Below are positions 45,283-53,307 of a stretch of DNA of 64,000 nt, one piece after another. The translations under genes and the position numbers were made by a program. The notes beneath the pieces are model-generated. The model did no database searches and had not been told where the DNA came from. It saw only the letters and a list, made by a program, of their open reading frames with translations. The stretch is from Nitrospirota bacterium. Lineage in GTDB: Bacteria; Nitrospirota; Thermodesulfovibrionia; Thermodesulfovibrionales; UBA6898. Position 1 is the first letter of the stretch. Each line of letters opens with the position of its first letter. The stretch lies in assembly GCA_021783515.1 (NCBI GenBank), contig JAJXTV010000017.1:17157-81156 (forward strand). The letters run 5' to 3'.

Positions 45283-46619
45283 CTGCTCACCGCCAGGCCG
45301 GCCTGAGCCGGCGTGCAGATCCCCTCAAGATTGAACTGATAGGTGTCCCACTGCCTGCATCGGTTGCACCGGCCCGACCACTCCTCGGAGCTGATCCCAC
45401 AGTGCGTACAGCAGTAAGGCAGCCTGAAGGACTTCTTGACGTCGATCACCTTGCGGTATTCGGCGGCGGCCTTGTCCGGCTGATGCCTCCTCATGTAGAT
45501 ATTCCCGAGCAGCTGGTGGATCTCCGGGTAGGAGACCCCGATCGCGTCCATCCCCGCAAGGGTATCAAAGGCGTCGTCAATCATCTCGAGCCGGTAGTAA
45601 AGCTTGCCGAGGAAGAAACCGGTCACCGGGTCGTTCGGGTTTCTCGATATGCCCGCCTTGTAGATCGAGATGAGTCTTCCCGGCTCGCCCAGACTGATAA
45701 GCAGGTCCTCCAGCCTCGCCAGGACGATCTTCGAGGAGCCGCTCTCATAGGCCTTCTCCAGAAGGTTGATCGCCTCTTCGCTGTCGCCTTCCCTCAGCAT
45801 CACCTCGGCAAGCCCAAGCGTGGCCGGGACGAAATCCTTTTCGAGCCGCAGGACGGTCTTGAAGGCCTTTTTCGCCTTCTCGAGCTGGCTGCTTTCGAGG
45901 CTGTGCCTGCCGTACTCGTACTTGTAGCCGATCAGGATCTCCTGTTCGCGCTTCTTGTCCTTTTCACCGTGCTGGTATTTCAGCACCGATTTCTGCAGAT
46001 AGACGAGATCGTCCCAGCGTCCCTGTTTTTCCAGAAGATCGCGCTTCCGGTAGAGGGCGGTGAGGTTGGCGCCATCGATATCGAGAATCTCTTCGATATA
46101 CTTGAGCGCATCCGACCATCTTCCGGACTTTTCTAAAAGTCTTTCAAGCGCGAAGAGCGTCGAGAGGTTCTGCGGGTTCACCATCCTTGCCTTCTGATAG
46201 TAGGTGTTGGCCTTTTGGAAGTCCTCTTCCCCGGCATAGAGGTCGCCGAGCCTGAGAAGCGCGTCGACATGGTCGTGCTCTTCGGCCAGGATCGCCTCCA
46301 GCGCCTCTTTCGCTGCGTCGTCCTTGTGAGCAAGTATGGCGTTGACCGCCCTGGAATAGAGCCCCTGGACTTTTGCGTCCTGCTTCTGTTTTTTCTGGTA
46401 CTGCCAGTTATCGATATATTTCTTGGTGTCCCTGATCGCAAAAAAGACGAGCGAAATAAGCACCCCGGCCGCGATCGAAAAGAGCATGAAGGCAAACTTA
46501 GGGACCTGATACACCTCGCCGAAGGGCACGGCGAAGGTGATCGCCTCGTGGTTGTATACCGCAAAAAGCGAGAGCGCGGCAAAGAACAGGACCAGTATGA
46601 ATATCGACAGCTTGCCCAT
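45279..46619 (-). CDS. lapB: LapB-like tetratricopeptide-repeat protein
   Basis: LapB (YciM) in enterobacteria controls LpxC degradation and LPS synthesis. The 446-residue protein begins with two hydrophobic segments (about 4-20 and 40-62), then nine or so TPR units, and ends in a rubredoxin-like C4 module (CCTHCGISSEEWSGRCNRCR). This order is diagnostic of the family. It overlaps rlmH by one base and nif3 by four. Confidence 0.88.
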   Translation of the reverse strand: MGKLSIFILVLFFAALSLFAVYNHEAITFAVPFGEVYQVPKFAFMLFSIAAGVLISLVFFAIRDTKKYIDNWQYQKKQKQDAKVQGLYSRAVNAILAHKDDAAKEALEAILAEEHDHVDALLRLGDLYAGEEDFQKANTYYQKARMVNPQNLSTLFALERLLEKSGRWSDALKYIEEILDIDGANLTALYRKRDLLEKQGRWDDLVYLQKSVLKYQHGEKDKKREQEILIGYKYEYGRHSLESSQLEKAKKAFKTVLRLEKDFVPATLGLAEVMLREGDSEEAINLLEKAYESGSSKIVLARLEDLLISLGEPGRLISIYKAGISRNPNDPVTGFFLGKLYYRLEMIDDAFDTLAGMDAIGVSYPEIHQLLGNIYMRRHQPDKAAAEYRKVIDVKKSFRLPYCCTHCGISSEEWSGRCNRCRQWDTYQFNLEGICTPAQAGLAVSR

Positions 46620-47059
46620 CAGTGGTGGTATCCCCTCTTGTGCGTGATCGTGACCGCCCGGTAGAGCTGCTCGACGAGGAGCAGCCTCGACATCTCATGG
46701 GTGAGCGTCATCCTTGACAGGGCCAAAGAAGACTGGGCTGCGGCCTTCACCCCGTCGGAAACGCCGTATGCGCCCCCCACGACAAACTGCACGGCAGGCT
46801 GGCGGGCCGCAAGAAAATCCGCGAATGCGACGGACGTGTATTCCTTTCCCCGCTCATCCAGAAGGACGTACGGGACCCGGAGCTTCAGTATTCTCTCTCC
46901 CTCTTTTTCGACCATCCGCTGAATGTCTTTCCCCTTCTCTTCCCTGATCTCGGAGACCGCAATATCCGCGAACGGCTTCAGGAGCCTCAGATACTTCTCA
47001 ATCCCTTCCTGAATGAACCGCTCTTTTGTCTTTCCCACCCACGCCAGTCTTATCTTCAT
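46619..47059 (-). CDS. rlmH: 23S rRNA pseudouridine(1915) N3-methyltransferase
   Basis: The 146-residue SPOUT enzyme methylates pseudouridine 1915 in helix 69. It begins KIRLAWVGKTKERFIQEGIEKY and contains LLDERGKEYTSVAFADF, FVVGGAYGVSDGV and LTHEMSRLLLVEQLYRA, all conserved. Its 5' end overlaps rsfS by 62 bases in another frame. Confidence 0.97.
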   Translation of the reverse strand: MKIRLAWVGKTKERFIQEGIEKYLRLLKPFADIAVSEIREEKGKDIQRMVEKEGERILKLRVPYVLLDERGKEYTSVAFADFLAARQPAVQFVVGGAYGVSDGVKAAAQSSLALSRMTLTHEMSRLLLVEQLYRAVTITHKRGYHH

Positions 47060-47396
47060 CTATCTCCAGGGTCTTCGCATCCATCCAGAGCTTTTCGAGC
47101 TCGTAATATTCCCTCGTCTCCTTCTCGAAGATATGTACGACGACATCACCGTAATCGAGGAGCGCCCAGTGGCTGTAATTCAGCCCCTCGGAGCCCAGGA
47201 GCTTAATCCCCTTCCCCGAGCATTCATGCTCGATGAATTCGGCGATGGCCTTTACCTGCGTGGTGCTTTCCCCGGAGCAGATGACAAAATAATCGGCGAT
47301 GATGGTGAGACCGGCGAGATCAAGGACAACGAGATCGACGGCCTTCTTTTTGAGGGCCGCTTTTGCTGCCCTGACGGCTAATTCTCTGCTTTTTAA
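46998..47396 (-). CDS. rsfS: Ribosomal silencing factor RsfS, non-canonical start
   Basis: RsfS binds ribosomal protein L14 and blocks subunit joining. A frame between nadD and rlmH encodes RELAVRAAKAALKKKAVDL, DLAGLTIIADYFVICSGES, WALLDYGDVVVHIFEKET and YYELEKLW, the whole family core. No ATG, GTG or TTG exists in frame upstream of the core back to the preceding stop codon. AAGGAAGGGAAGG lies just upstream of TTA at 47396, which would give K-S-R-E-L as residues 2-6 and the usual length (132). An ATC lies at 47417. Either an unusual start or a base change from TTG is likely. The stop lies 62 bases inside rlmH. Confidence 0.85.
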   Translation of the reverse strand, partial: LKSRELAVRAAKAALKKKAVDLVVLDLAGLTIIADYFVICSGESTTQVKAIAEFIEHECSGKGIKLLGSEGLNYSHWALLDYGDVVVHIFEKETREYYELEKLWMDAKTLEIDEDKTGVGGKDKRAVHSGRD

Positions 47397-47430
47397 GGGC
47401 CTTCCCTTCCTTTCGATTCGGTTTCCGCTC

Positions 47431-48102
47431 TTACTGAACAGGTGAATACAACCTATGAGAAATTATAAAGGATTCCACATCCTCTGGCAACAGATATTTT
47501 ATGCTGAGGCCGGCCTTTATGCGCCTGCGGATGTCGGAGGAAGAGACGTCGACCGCGGTGGTCCTCACCAGCTCAGCCTTCTTCCCCGACGTGAGCCCGG
47601 CGGTGAGAAATTCCTGGCCTGCCCTTCCGGGGACGGTGAAACTCGTCCCCTTCTTTATATAGGGAGAAGAAGCCAGTTCGTCAAACGTCCGCCCCGGCCT
47701 TGAGATGACCGCGAAATTCACCATCGAGACGAGCTTTTCCGGCCTCCACCAGTTCGGAATGTCGAGAAAGGCGTCGATCCCGAGCATGAAAGAGAGCTCG
47801 GCGCCGCGGTGCTGCTCAAGAAGGGCCTCGAGGGTATCGACGGTATAGGATTTCCCCGGCTTGACGCACTCGACGTCGAGCACGTCGAAAGACCTGTTCT
47901 TCACCACCGCGAGCCGCACCATCTTATAGCGCCTCAGCGCATCCGCGAGGTCGTCCGACTTCAGGGGAGGGTTTCCCGAAGGGATGAAAAACACCTTATC
48001 GAGACCGAGTATCTCGCGCGTCTCCTCCGCCGCCCGGAGATGGCCGTAATGGATCGGGTTGAACGTGCCGCCAAAGACGCCGATCTTCAAAGAGGCGGTC
48101 AC
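47431..48102 (-). CDS. nadD: Nicotinate-nucleotide adenylyltransferase
   Basis: NadD makes deamido-NAD from nicotinate mononucleotide and ATP. The 223-residue protein has the nucleotidyltransferase motif GGTFNPIHYGHLRAAEE at residues 10-26, FFIPSGNPPLK, and the C-terminal SSSDIRRRIKAGLSIKYLLP. It overlaps proA by four bases and is followed by rsfS, the usual order. Confidence 0.97.
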   Translation of the reverse strand: MTASLKIGVFGGTFNPIHYGHLRAAEETREILGLDKVFFIPSGNPPLKSDDLADALRRYKMVRLAVVKNRSFDVLDVECVKPGKSYTVDTLEALLEQHRGAELSFMLGIDAFLDIPNWWRPEKLVSMVNFAVISRPGRTFDELASSPYIKKGTSFTVPGRAGQEFLTAGLTSGKKAELVRTTAVDVSSSDIRRRIKAGLSIKYLLPEDVESFIISHRLYSPVQ

Positions 48103-49391
48103 TCCCGGAGCTGCCCGCTGCCCAGGACGATGAACTTCGTGCAGGTGAGCTCCTCGAGTCCCATCGGCCCGCGGGCGTGGATCTTGTCGGTCGAGATGCC
48201 GATCTCGGCCCCGAGGCCGAACTGATATCCGTCGTTCAGGCGGGTGGAGGCGTTGATGAGGACCGCCGACGAATCGACCTCCCGCAGGAACCGCATGCCC
48301 TTTCCGTAGTCCTTCGTCACGATCGCGTCGGAATGGGCCGAACTGTATCGTGCGATATGGTCCATCGCCTCGTCGATATCTTTGACGACCTTCACGTTCA
48401 GGACCAGGTCGAGATATTCATTATAATAATCCTCATCCTTCGCAGCGACGGCATTTTTCACCAGCTTCCTCGTCTCCGCACACCCCTTGATCACGACGCC
48501 GGACTTCCTGAACCGTGCCGCCATGGCCGGGAGAAAAGACTTCGCGATCTTTTTGTCGACGAGCATCGTCTCCATCGCGTTACAGGTCCCGGGCCTCTGG
48601 ACCTTCGCGTTGAAGCAGATATCCTCCGCCATTGCAAGGTCCGCATCCCTGTCGACGAAGACATGACAGACTCCTTTATAGTGTTTGAGGACCGGGATGC
48701 GCGAGTTTTCGCTGACCGCCCTGATGAGCCCCTCTCCGCCCCGGGGAATTATCAGGTCGACGATCCCTTCGAGCTTCAGGAGCTCCATGACCGCCTCCCG
48801 GTCGGGGATATCTATGAACGTTACGGCCCCTTCGTGAAGGCCTTCGGCCTTTGCCACGTCCCTCAGTATCTTCACGATCGCCCTGTTCGAATGGATAGCC
48901 TCGGATCCGCCGCGGAGCACGACCGAGTTGCCTGCCTTCAGACAAAGGCTTGTCGCGTCGGCTGTCACGTTCGGCCTCGACTCGTAGATGATACCGATCA
49001 CGCCGATCGGCACCCGCATCTTTCCGACGGTCATGCCGTTGGGTCTCTGCCACATCTTCAGCACCTCTCCGACAGGGTCCGGCAGTGCCGCAACCTCGAC
49101 GAGCCCCCGGGCCATCTCGCGGACCCGCTTGTCGTTAAGGCTGAGCCTGTCGAGCATCGCCTTCGAAAGTCCCTTCTTCTCCGCATAGGCGATGTCCTTC
49201 GCATTCTCCCGGATCAGTTCCTTCGACCTCTTCTGGAGCGCCTCGGCCATTCTGAGGAGCGCCAGGTTCTTCTGCTTCGACGAAGCCCTGGCAAGCGAGC
49301 GGGCCCCTTCTTTCGCCTCCTTCGCCTTTGCCAGGACGAATTCCCTTATATCCATACGCCCGCCTCCTCTTTCTTGTTTGACATGTATCAT
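48099..49391 (-). CDS. proA: Gamma-glutamyl phosphate reductase
   Basis: ProA reduces gamma-glutamyl phosphate to the semialdehyde in proline synthesis. The 430-residue protein shows IGVIGIIYESRPNVTADAT, RGGSEAIHSNRAIVKIL, RGGEGLIRAVSENSRIPV and the catalytic Cys in FNAKVQRPGTCNAMETMLV. The start may lie a few codons downstream (MDIREFVLAKAKEA, preceded by GGAGGCGGGCGT). proB is not in the window. It is the first gene of the run down to nif3. Confidence 0.96.
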   Translation of the reverse strand: MIHVKQERGGGRMDIREFVLAKAKEAKEGARSLARASSKQKNLALLRMAEALQKRSKELIRENAKDIAYAEKKGLSKAMLDRLSLNDKRVREMARGLVEVAALPDPVGEVLKMWQRPNGMTVGKMRVPIGVIGIIYESRPNVTADATSLCLKAGNSVVLRGGSEAIHSNRAIVKILRDVAKAEGLHEGAVTFIDIPDREAVMELLKLEGIVDLIIPRGGEGLIRAVSENSRIPVLKHYKGVCHVFVDRDADLAMAEDICFNAKVQRPGTCNAMETMLVDKKIAKSFLPAMAARFRKSGVVIKGCAETRKLVKNAVAAKDEDYYNEYLDLVLNVKVVKDIDEAMDHIARYSSAHSDAIVTKDYGKGMRFLREVDSSAVLINASTRLNDGYQFGLGAEIGISTDKIHARGPMGLEELTCTKFIVLGSGQLRE

Positions 49392-49446
49392 TAAGCATAC
49401 AAAAAAAGGCCGACTTTTTAAAGAAATGTCGGAACAGGGGATGGGG

Positions 49447-49950
49447 CTACGGCTCCGGGCTCTTAGTCCAATGAGGATATACCTGAGAGATTTCTGCGAG
49501 CACGCGCTGCAGTTCCTCCACCGGGAGAGGCCTGCTCAGAAGATACCCCTGGGCTTCGTCGCACTCGTGCGCCCGAAGGAACTCAAGCTGGTCCGTCGTT
49601 TCCACCCCCTCGGCGATCACCGTGAGGTTCAGGCTGTGGGCGAGGGTGATAATAGCCCGTGTGATCGCCTCGTCGTTGGGGTCCCTGGCGATTCCGTCCA
49701 CAAAATGATGGGCTATCTTGAGCTTGTTGATCGGCAGGTATTTCAGGTAGTTCAGCGAGGAGTACCCGGTACCAAAGTCGTCGATTGAAAGGTGAACGCC
49801 GATCGAACGCAGTTCCCTGAGCGTGGCGATGGTCGTCTCCGGATTCTGCATGACAATCCCCTCGGTAAGTTCCAGCTCCAGAAATTCCGGAGAGAGGCCC
49901 GTTGCCCGAAGAGGGAAACCTGTCTGCATTTGCAAGCGCCCTCCCCGCAT
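49447..49950 (-). pseudogene. C-terminal remnant of an EAL-domain c-di-GMP phosphodiesterase
   Basis: The frame holds only the second half of an EAL domain: LELELTEGIVM, LSIDDFGTGYSSLNYLKYLP, KLKIAHHFVDGIARDPND, TVIAEGVETTDQLEFL and DEAQGYLLSRPLPVEE. The first half, including the EAL motif itself and its catalytic Glu, is absent. The usual KID in this region reads KIA. Upstream sequence in this frame is unrelated. It is probably non-functional; a catalytically dead partial domain is the alternative. Confidence 0.75.
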
Positions 49951-50060
49951 CGTCCCTGACGCCCCCCGGCATATCCACCGTAAGAGCGGACTTTTCAGGG
50001 AAAGGGAAGGGCAAAAAACGAAAGGGCAAAAAGAAACAACAGAAGAAGTCTGCTCTTCAT
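49920..50060 (-). pseudogene. 5' remnant of a secreted-protein gene, frameshifted
   Basis: An ATG at 50060 with a GGGGGA site upstream encodes a signal-peptide-like MKSRLLLLFLFALSFFALPF, then a stop. The next frame continues as PEKSALTVDMPGGVRDDAGR and ALANADRF before joining the EAL remnant. This looks like the start of an exported protein whose body was deleted together with the front of the EAL gene. The family is not recognised; the junction lies near 49920. Confidence 0.45.
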
Positions 50061-50282
50061 TATGGTCCCCCGTTGGAAGAAATAGTATGGCCGTTATGAC
50101 TGAATTCTAAGGCCGCTCAGCGGGAAGTCAAGGGAGAAAAATCGGCTAAGTTGCAGAGGATGCGCCGACAATCTTGTTGACGCGCGCTCCCTCATACTCG
50201 CAAGAGGCAACAGCAAAATGGACGCCGCCTGGCTTCGCTGCCCATCGCGTTCTTGTCGTGCAGGGCCGGTGCCATTCACGCC
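50061..50282. other. Non-coding gap after the deletion scar
   Basis: Short open frames occur on both strands, but none has a ribosome site, family resemblance or plausible composition. I see no tRNA, repeat or terminator here. It probably holds the dus 3' region and the promoter of the lost secreted-protein gene. Confidence 0.5.
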
Positions 50283-51323
50283 TCACCCCGGTATTCCCAC
50301 GCATGGCCTGCTCTCCTCGCCGTTGTTCGCAAAGAACGCCCCGGCCCTTTCCCTGGCTTCCTCCATGCTGCCGCTTGACTGGACCCTGGTCGCCAGAGAG
50401 TGTCCGAATTTATAGTTCCGGGCGAAGTAGTGAGTAAATTCCTTCAGCCTGCCCAGGCGGTATATGGGACGATAATCCGAGATCAAGGCTTCCACAAAGG
50501 CGGCGTAGACATCCGGCAGAAAAACTGCGCGTTCCGTGATATCGCTGCCGAATACGGTTTTGGCAATTTCGGCGAAGATCCATGGTTTTATCACCGCCCC
50601 CCGTCCGAGCATCAATCCGTCGGCGCCGGATACTCTCAGACATTTCTCCGCATCCTCCGCCGAGAAGATCCCGCCATTGGCGATAACGGGTATGTGCATG
50701 CAATCCTTTATTTCGGCGATATATGCCCACCGCGGATTTCGCGCAAAGGGCTCATGCGTGAACCGGGCGTGCACCGTAATCATGTCAGCGCCCTCATCTT
50801 CGAGCATGGCACAGAACTTCTTTAATTTCTCGCTGTCGGCCTCGCTGCCGAGGCGGATTTTCGCACTCAGAGGGAGGGCGGTGCGCCTCCTGGCCTCGGC
50901 CACGATGCGGCGGGCCACATCCGGTTGTTCCATCAGCATTGAGCCTGCGCCGAACCTGCCGACAGCCGGCGAGGGGCAGCCCATGTTCAAATCGACGGCG
51001 TCGGCCTCGCATGCGTGAAGCTTATCGATGGCACGGCCTATCTCATTGTCGGTGGAAGTAAGAAGCTGATAGGAAAGCGGGCCTTCCCCCTCGGTCCTGA
51101 TCAGATAAGGGGAGATGCGGGGATTTTCGGTCGGCAGTCTTCTTGCCGAGAGCATTTCGGTAGACAACAGGCCGACCCCGCCGAAGCCAACCATAATACG
51201 CCGCAGGGCGCTGTGGCTGAGCCCCGCCATCGGCGCAAGGAGAAGCGGCGGATCGATCCGCAGATTGCGAATCTGTATCGCGTGGGGCCGTGCCTGCTCG
51301 TTCGTTTCAGCTTTCATCGACAT
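50283..51323 (-). CDS. tRNA-dihydrouridine synthase family protein
   Basis: The 346-residue FMN enzyme reduces uridines in tRNA. It has APMAGLSHSALRRIM, NMGCPSPAVGRFGAGSMLM (active-site Cys in MGCPSP), TVHARFTHEPF, VIANGGIFSAEDAEK and LMLGRGAVIKPWIF. It belongs to the DusB/DusA-like group, but the subclass cannot be fixed by eye. Single gene, between the scar region and adenine deaminase. Confidence 0.92.
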   Translation of the reverse strand: MSMKAETNEQARPHAIQIRNLRIDPPLLLAPMAGLSHSALRRIMVGFGGVGLLSTEMLSARRLPTENPRISPYLIRTEGEGPLSYQLLTSTDNEIGRAIDKLHACEADAVDLNMGCPSPAVGRFGAGSMLMEQPDVARRIVAEARRRTALPLSAKIRLGSEADSEKLKKFCAMLEDEGADMITVHARFTHEPFARNPRWAYIAEIKDCMHIPVIANGGIFSAEDAEKCLRVSGADGLMLGRGAVIKPWIFAEIAKTVFGSDITERAVFLPDVYAAFVEALISDYRPIYRLGRLKEFTHYFARNYKFGHSLATRVQSSGSMEEARERAGAFFANNGEESRPCVGIPG

Positions 51324-51391
51324 GAGGTGACCTCCCCTGTCTCCTTCCCTGATCCTTCCCCATTTCGATTAACGCACTCCGCAGAGCTGCA

Positions 51392-53161
51392 TCATGTTCC
51401 GGTAGTGTCGAAAAGCGGCATGAAGTCAAATTTGCGGCCGTCGAAGAGGCCCTTGTCGCTCAGTTTAATTTCGGGGATGACCAGGAGCGCCATGAACGAC
51501 AGCGTCATAAAGGGGGCACTCAGCTTTGATCCGAGTCCCTTTGCACATCTGTCGAGTTCGGAATATTTTTCCGCGACCTCGAACCCGTCCCGGTCGGACA
51601 TCAGCCCGGCCACCGGCAGGGGCAGGACTTGCTCCGTGTCGTCATACACCACGGAGAGTCCTCCCCTGTTCTCCATCACCCTATTGACGGCCCTCGCAAG
51701 GTCTTCGTCCGTCACGCCTGCCGCGACTATATTATGGGAATCGTGGGCAACAGATGCGGCGATCGCCCCTTTCTTAAGCCCGATGTTCCTGATAAAACCT
51801 ATCGCAGGAGGCGCGTCATGGTAGCGGTTTACCACCGCCAGCTTCACGATGTCCCTGCTGACGTCCGAAACCGCCTCCCCTCCCGAATCCTTGAGCGGCT
51901 CCCGCAGCCTTTTCGTAACAAGCTGGCCGTCTTCGGCCTCGATAACGTTCAGAATGCCGCCTTTGCCCCGGACGGAAAATTCTCCCGGGGTTACTTTCCG
52001 GGCGGTAAAATTATTCGGCGCATCAAAAGGGACCCTTGGCAGGAGGGTTTTGCCGGCCCCGGCAACAAGCCTCCCGTTGATGAACGTCTTCAGCACAGTG
52101 AAATGCTGAAGATCATCCACCACAACAAAATCGGCGTAATCGCCTTCTTGCAGCAGCCCTACCCCAAGATTGTAATGCCTCACAGGGTTCAGGCTCGCGC
52201 ATCTCAATACCTTCATCGGATCGATGCCCCGCTGAAGCGCCTTTTTCACCGACTCATTAATATGCCCCTGCACCAGGTCGTTGGGATGTTTGTCGTCGCT
52301 GCAGAACATGCAGAAATCAGGATACTCGTCGAGCAGAGGGAGAAGGGCATCGAGGTTCTTTGCGGCGGATCCCTCCCTGATCTGGACCTTCATCCCGTTT
52401 TTGATCTTTTCGAGCCCCTCCTCATAGCGGAAGGTCTCATGGTCGGTCGTGATGCCGCTCCCGATATATTTTTCGAGAGAACTGCCGGTCAGCCCCGGCG
52501 CGTGGCCGTCTATCCGTTTCCCGTATTTCTTTGCGATCGCGATCTTCTTCATGACCGCCTTGTCTCCATAAAGGACGCCCGGATAATTCATCATTTCGCT
52601 CAGGTACTTTATATCGTCTCTTTTCAGCAGCTCCTCGATCTGGTCCGGGCCTATGGATGCCCCGGAGGTCTCAAATGTAGTCGCCGGGACGCATGAAGAG
52701 GCCCCGAAGTAAAATTTAAAGGCAGTCTGCCCGCTGTTTTCGATCATGAAATCGATGCCCCTGATGCCCAGCACATTTGCGATCTCGTGCGGATCGGAGA
52801 CTGTCGCTACCGTGCCGTGCCTGACTGCAAGCCGTGCAAATTCGGAGGGCACCATCATCGAGCTTTCGATATGGACGTGGGCATCGATGAGGCCCGGGAT
52901 GATAGCGGTTTCGTAGGGGCCGCCGCCCCTCTCTATCCTGCGTATCCTGCCGCCAGCGATCTCCAGGGTGCCCGGATAAGAGGCGCCTGCCACGACATCC
53001 ACGATAGTGCCGGAGATCCGCTGAGGCTTATCTTCGCCGCCGGGCCTGAGCGACCGGCTGCAGCCGTTAAGGTATGCGGCTGAGGTCAACGCGCAGGCCC
53101 CCAGGCCCGCATACTTCAGAAACTGTCTCCTGCCCATGCCCGAGCCGATTTTCTTTCTCAT
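51392..53161 (-). CDS. ade: Adenine deaminase with Tat-type lipoprotein signal
   Basis: The 589-residue amidohydrolase matches adenine deaminase: metal site DAHVHIESSMMVPSEF (His95, His97), SDPHEIANVLG, MNYPGVLYGD, DGHAPGLTG, TTDHETF and CSDDKHPNDL. The C-terminal domain has VAHDSHNIVAAG and PFMTLSFMALLVIPEIKLSD. Unusually, the N-terminus is GRRQFLKYAGLGACAL followed by LNGC (Cys34), that is, a twin-arginine signal with a lipobox. It should be exported folded and lipid-anchored. It converts adenine to hypoxanthine, here probably outside the cytoplasm. Confidence 0.92.
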   Translation of the reverse strand: MRKKIGSGMGRRQFLKYAGLGACALTSAAYLNGCSRSLRPGGEDKPQRISGTIVDVVAGASYPGTLEIAGGRIRRIERGGGPYETAIIPGLIDAHVHIESSMMVPSEFARLAVRHGTVATVSDPHEIANVLGIRGIDFMIENSGQTAFKFYFGASSCVPATTFETSGASIGPDQIEELLKRDDIKYLSEMMNYPGVLYGDKAVMKKIAIAKKYGKRIDGHAPGLTGSSLEKYIGSGITTDHETFRYEEGLEKIKNGMKVQIREGSAAKNLDALLPLLDEYPDFCMFCSDDKHPNDLVQGHINESVKKALQRGIDPMKVLRCASLNPVRHYNLGVGLLQEGDYADFVVVDDLQHFTVLKTFINGRLVAGAGKTLLPRVPFDAPNNFTARKVTPGEFSVRGKGGILNVIEAEDGQLVTKRLREPLKDSGGEAVSDVSRDIVKLAVVNRYHDAPPAIGFIRNIGLKKGAIAASVAHDSHNIVAAGVTDEDLARAVNRVMENRGGLSVVYDDTEQVLPLPVAGLMSDRDGFEVAEKYSELDRCAKGLGSKLSAPFMTLSFMALLVIPEIKLSDKGLFDGRKFDFMPLFDTTGT

Positions 53162-53307
53162 TTTCCCCCCTGTATTCCCACATCACGCCTTATGAATTTT
53201 ACCATAGACGAACATCTGTTACTGCAGAGACCGGGGCTTCACGAGGTGCAAATGAGAGCATGAGCGGATTGCAGGGAGATAACAAATCGAGGAGAAAACA
53301 GACGGCC

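Noticed and set aside
48177..49394. 405-residue plus-strand open frame
   Set aside because: It is antisense to proA, whose catalytic Cys region and NAD site are intact.
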